From NCBI GenBank assembly GCA_045647745.1, contig JAZRMQ010000052.1, forward strand, positions 1 to 60,222: a stretch of DNA of 60,222 bases, read 5' to 3'. The notes under the pieces were generated by a model. That model had not been told where the DNA came from and made no database searches. It worked only from the letters and a program-made list of their open reading frames with translations. Below, in pieces: positions 60,112 through 60,222 of this stretch (position 1 is the stretch's first letter; every line of letters starts with the position of its first letter). The stretch is from HGM04593 sp045647745. GTDB taxonomy: Bacteria; Bacteroidota; Bacteroidia; Bacteroidales; Bacteroidaceae. The translations under genes were made by a program, and so were the position numbers.

Positions 60112-60150
60112 AAGCCCCACCCTAACCCTCCCCATAATGGGAGGGAAATT
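60112..60150. repeat. Intergenic inverted repeat (CCCTCCC/GGGAGGG)
   Basis: CCCTCCC (60126-60132) pairs with GGGAGGG (60139-60145) over a 6-base loop, preceded by CCCCACCCTAA. The sequence resembles short repeats found between genes in many bacterial genomes. No T run follows, so a terminator role is unproven. Confidence 0.5.
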
Positions 60151-60205
60151 AAATCATATGCCTTTAGCCCATTTAAATAGAATAAACCAAAACAAAAATA
60201 TAACA

Positions 60206-60222
60206 ATGAAAACAAACGTAGG
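60206..60222 (+). CDS. Start of a gene cut by the window edge
   Basis: ATG at 60206 followed by AAAACAAACGTAGG (MKTNV...), preceded by an A-rich leader typical of this genome's starts. Only five codons are visible, so no product can be named. It would be the next gene after the MurF-like ligase. Confidence 0.4.

Noticed and set aside
1..60222. tRNA, rRNA, mobile elements or phage genes
   Set aside because: No tRNA-like cloverleaf with CCA or T-loop motif, no rRNA segment, no transposase, integrase or capsid-like protein was seen in any frame.

Overview
The window comes from a Bacteroidales bacterium, probably a host-associated anaerobe. The evidence is a SusC/SusD pair, Bacteroidetes-type promoters (TTTG and TAnnTTTG boxes) with no Shine-Dalgarno sequences, many Bacteroidetes-restricted DUF families (DUF4468, DUF4476, DUF4421, DUF3332), a Porin_10-type porin, the type IX secretion protein PorQ together with a C-terminal sorting-type domain, and MeaB of the methylmalonyl-CoA (succinate/propionate) route. 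The family cannot be fixed from sequence alone. About 49 protein genes, one of them frameshifted, are supported. I see no rRNA, tRNA, CRISPR array, transposase or phage gene.

Layout. 1-6.2 kb: rpmH, then a SusC-SusD-lipoprotein nutrient-uptake locus on the minus strand. 6.6-9.9 kb: a large amidase-like/golvesin-like exported protein and a small conserved protein. 10.1-15 kb: PPi-dependent phosphofructokinase, membrane-anchored GH25 muramidase, DUF4476 protein, RluA-type pseudouridine synthase and PASTA protein. 15.2-20.2 kb: a five-gene envelope operon (DUF4468, 56-aa membrane peptide, porin, Gfo/Idh/MocA oxidoreductase, DUF4421). 20.2-23 kb: a FadL-type outer-membrane protein and a His/Tyr/Trp-rich repeat protein. 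23.1-27.3 kb: the ilvD-ilvB-ilvN operon with a well-formed promoter and a leader that looks like an attenuator. 27.4-33.1 kb: a minus-strand operon of polyprenyl synthase, an unknown protein, TatD (frameshifted), DAHP synthase-chorismate mutase and two parts of an Fe3+/cobalamin-type ABC importer.

33.1-37.7 kb: tonB, divergent from porQ-cmk-ispH-pfkA. 37.7-42.8 kb: minus-strand folate cyclo-ligase, meaB, DUF3332 lipoprotein, pepD and a flippase-like membrane protein. 42.9-46.3 kb: rsmA, mgtE and an exported esterase-like hydrolase. 46.4-50.4 kb: a DUF349 repeat protein, a BASS-family transporter and menA. 50.4-52.9 kb: mutS2. 53.1-60.2 kb: a multidomain GH31 glycosidase, a small sorted protein, and an alpha/beta hydrolase coupled to a membrane-anchored MurF-like ligase; a further gene begins at the right edge.

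Most of the window is ordinary core and accessory Bacteroidales DNA. The less ordinary items are: (1) the ilv leader, with a 34-codon upstream ORF rich in Val/Leu/Ile codons that runs through a terminator-like hairpin and overlaps the ilvD start, plus a perfect inverted repeat over the -33 box; (2) a shared tandem operator-like motif of 23-bp period upstream of two unrelated exported-protein genes; (3) the tatD frameshift at its metal-binding ETDSP motif; (4) an amidase fold apparently interrupted by a golvesin-like domain; and (5) the membrane MurF-like ligase cluster.
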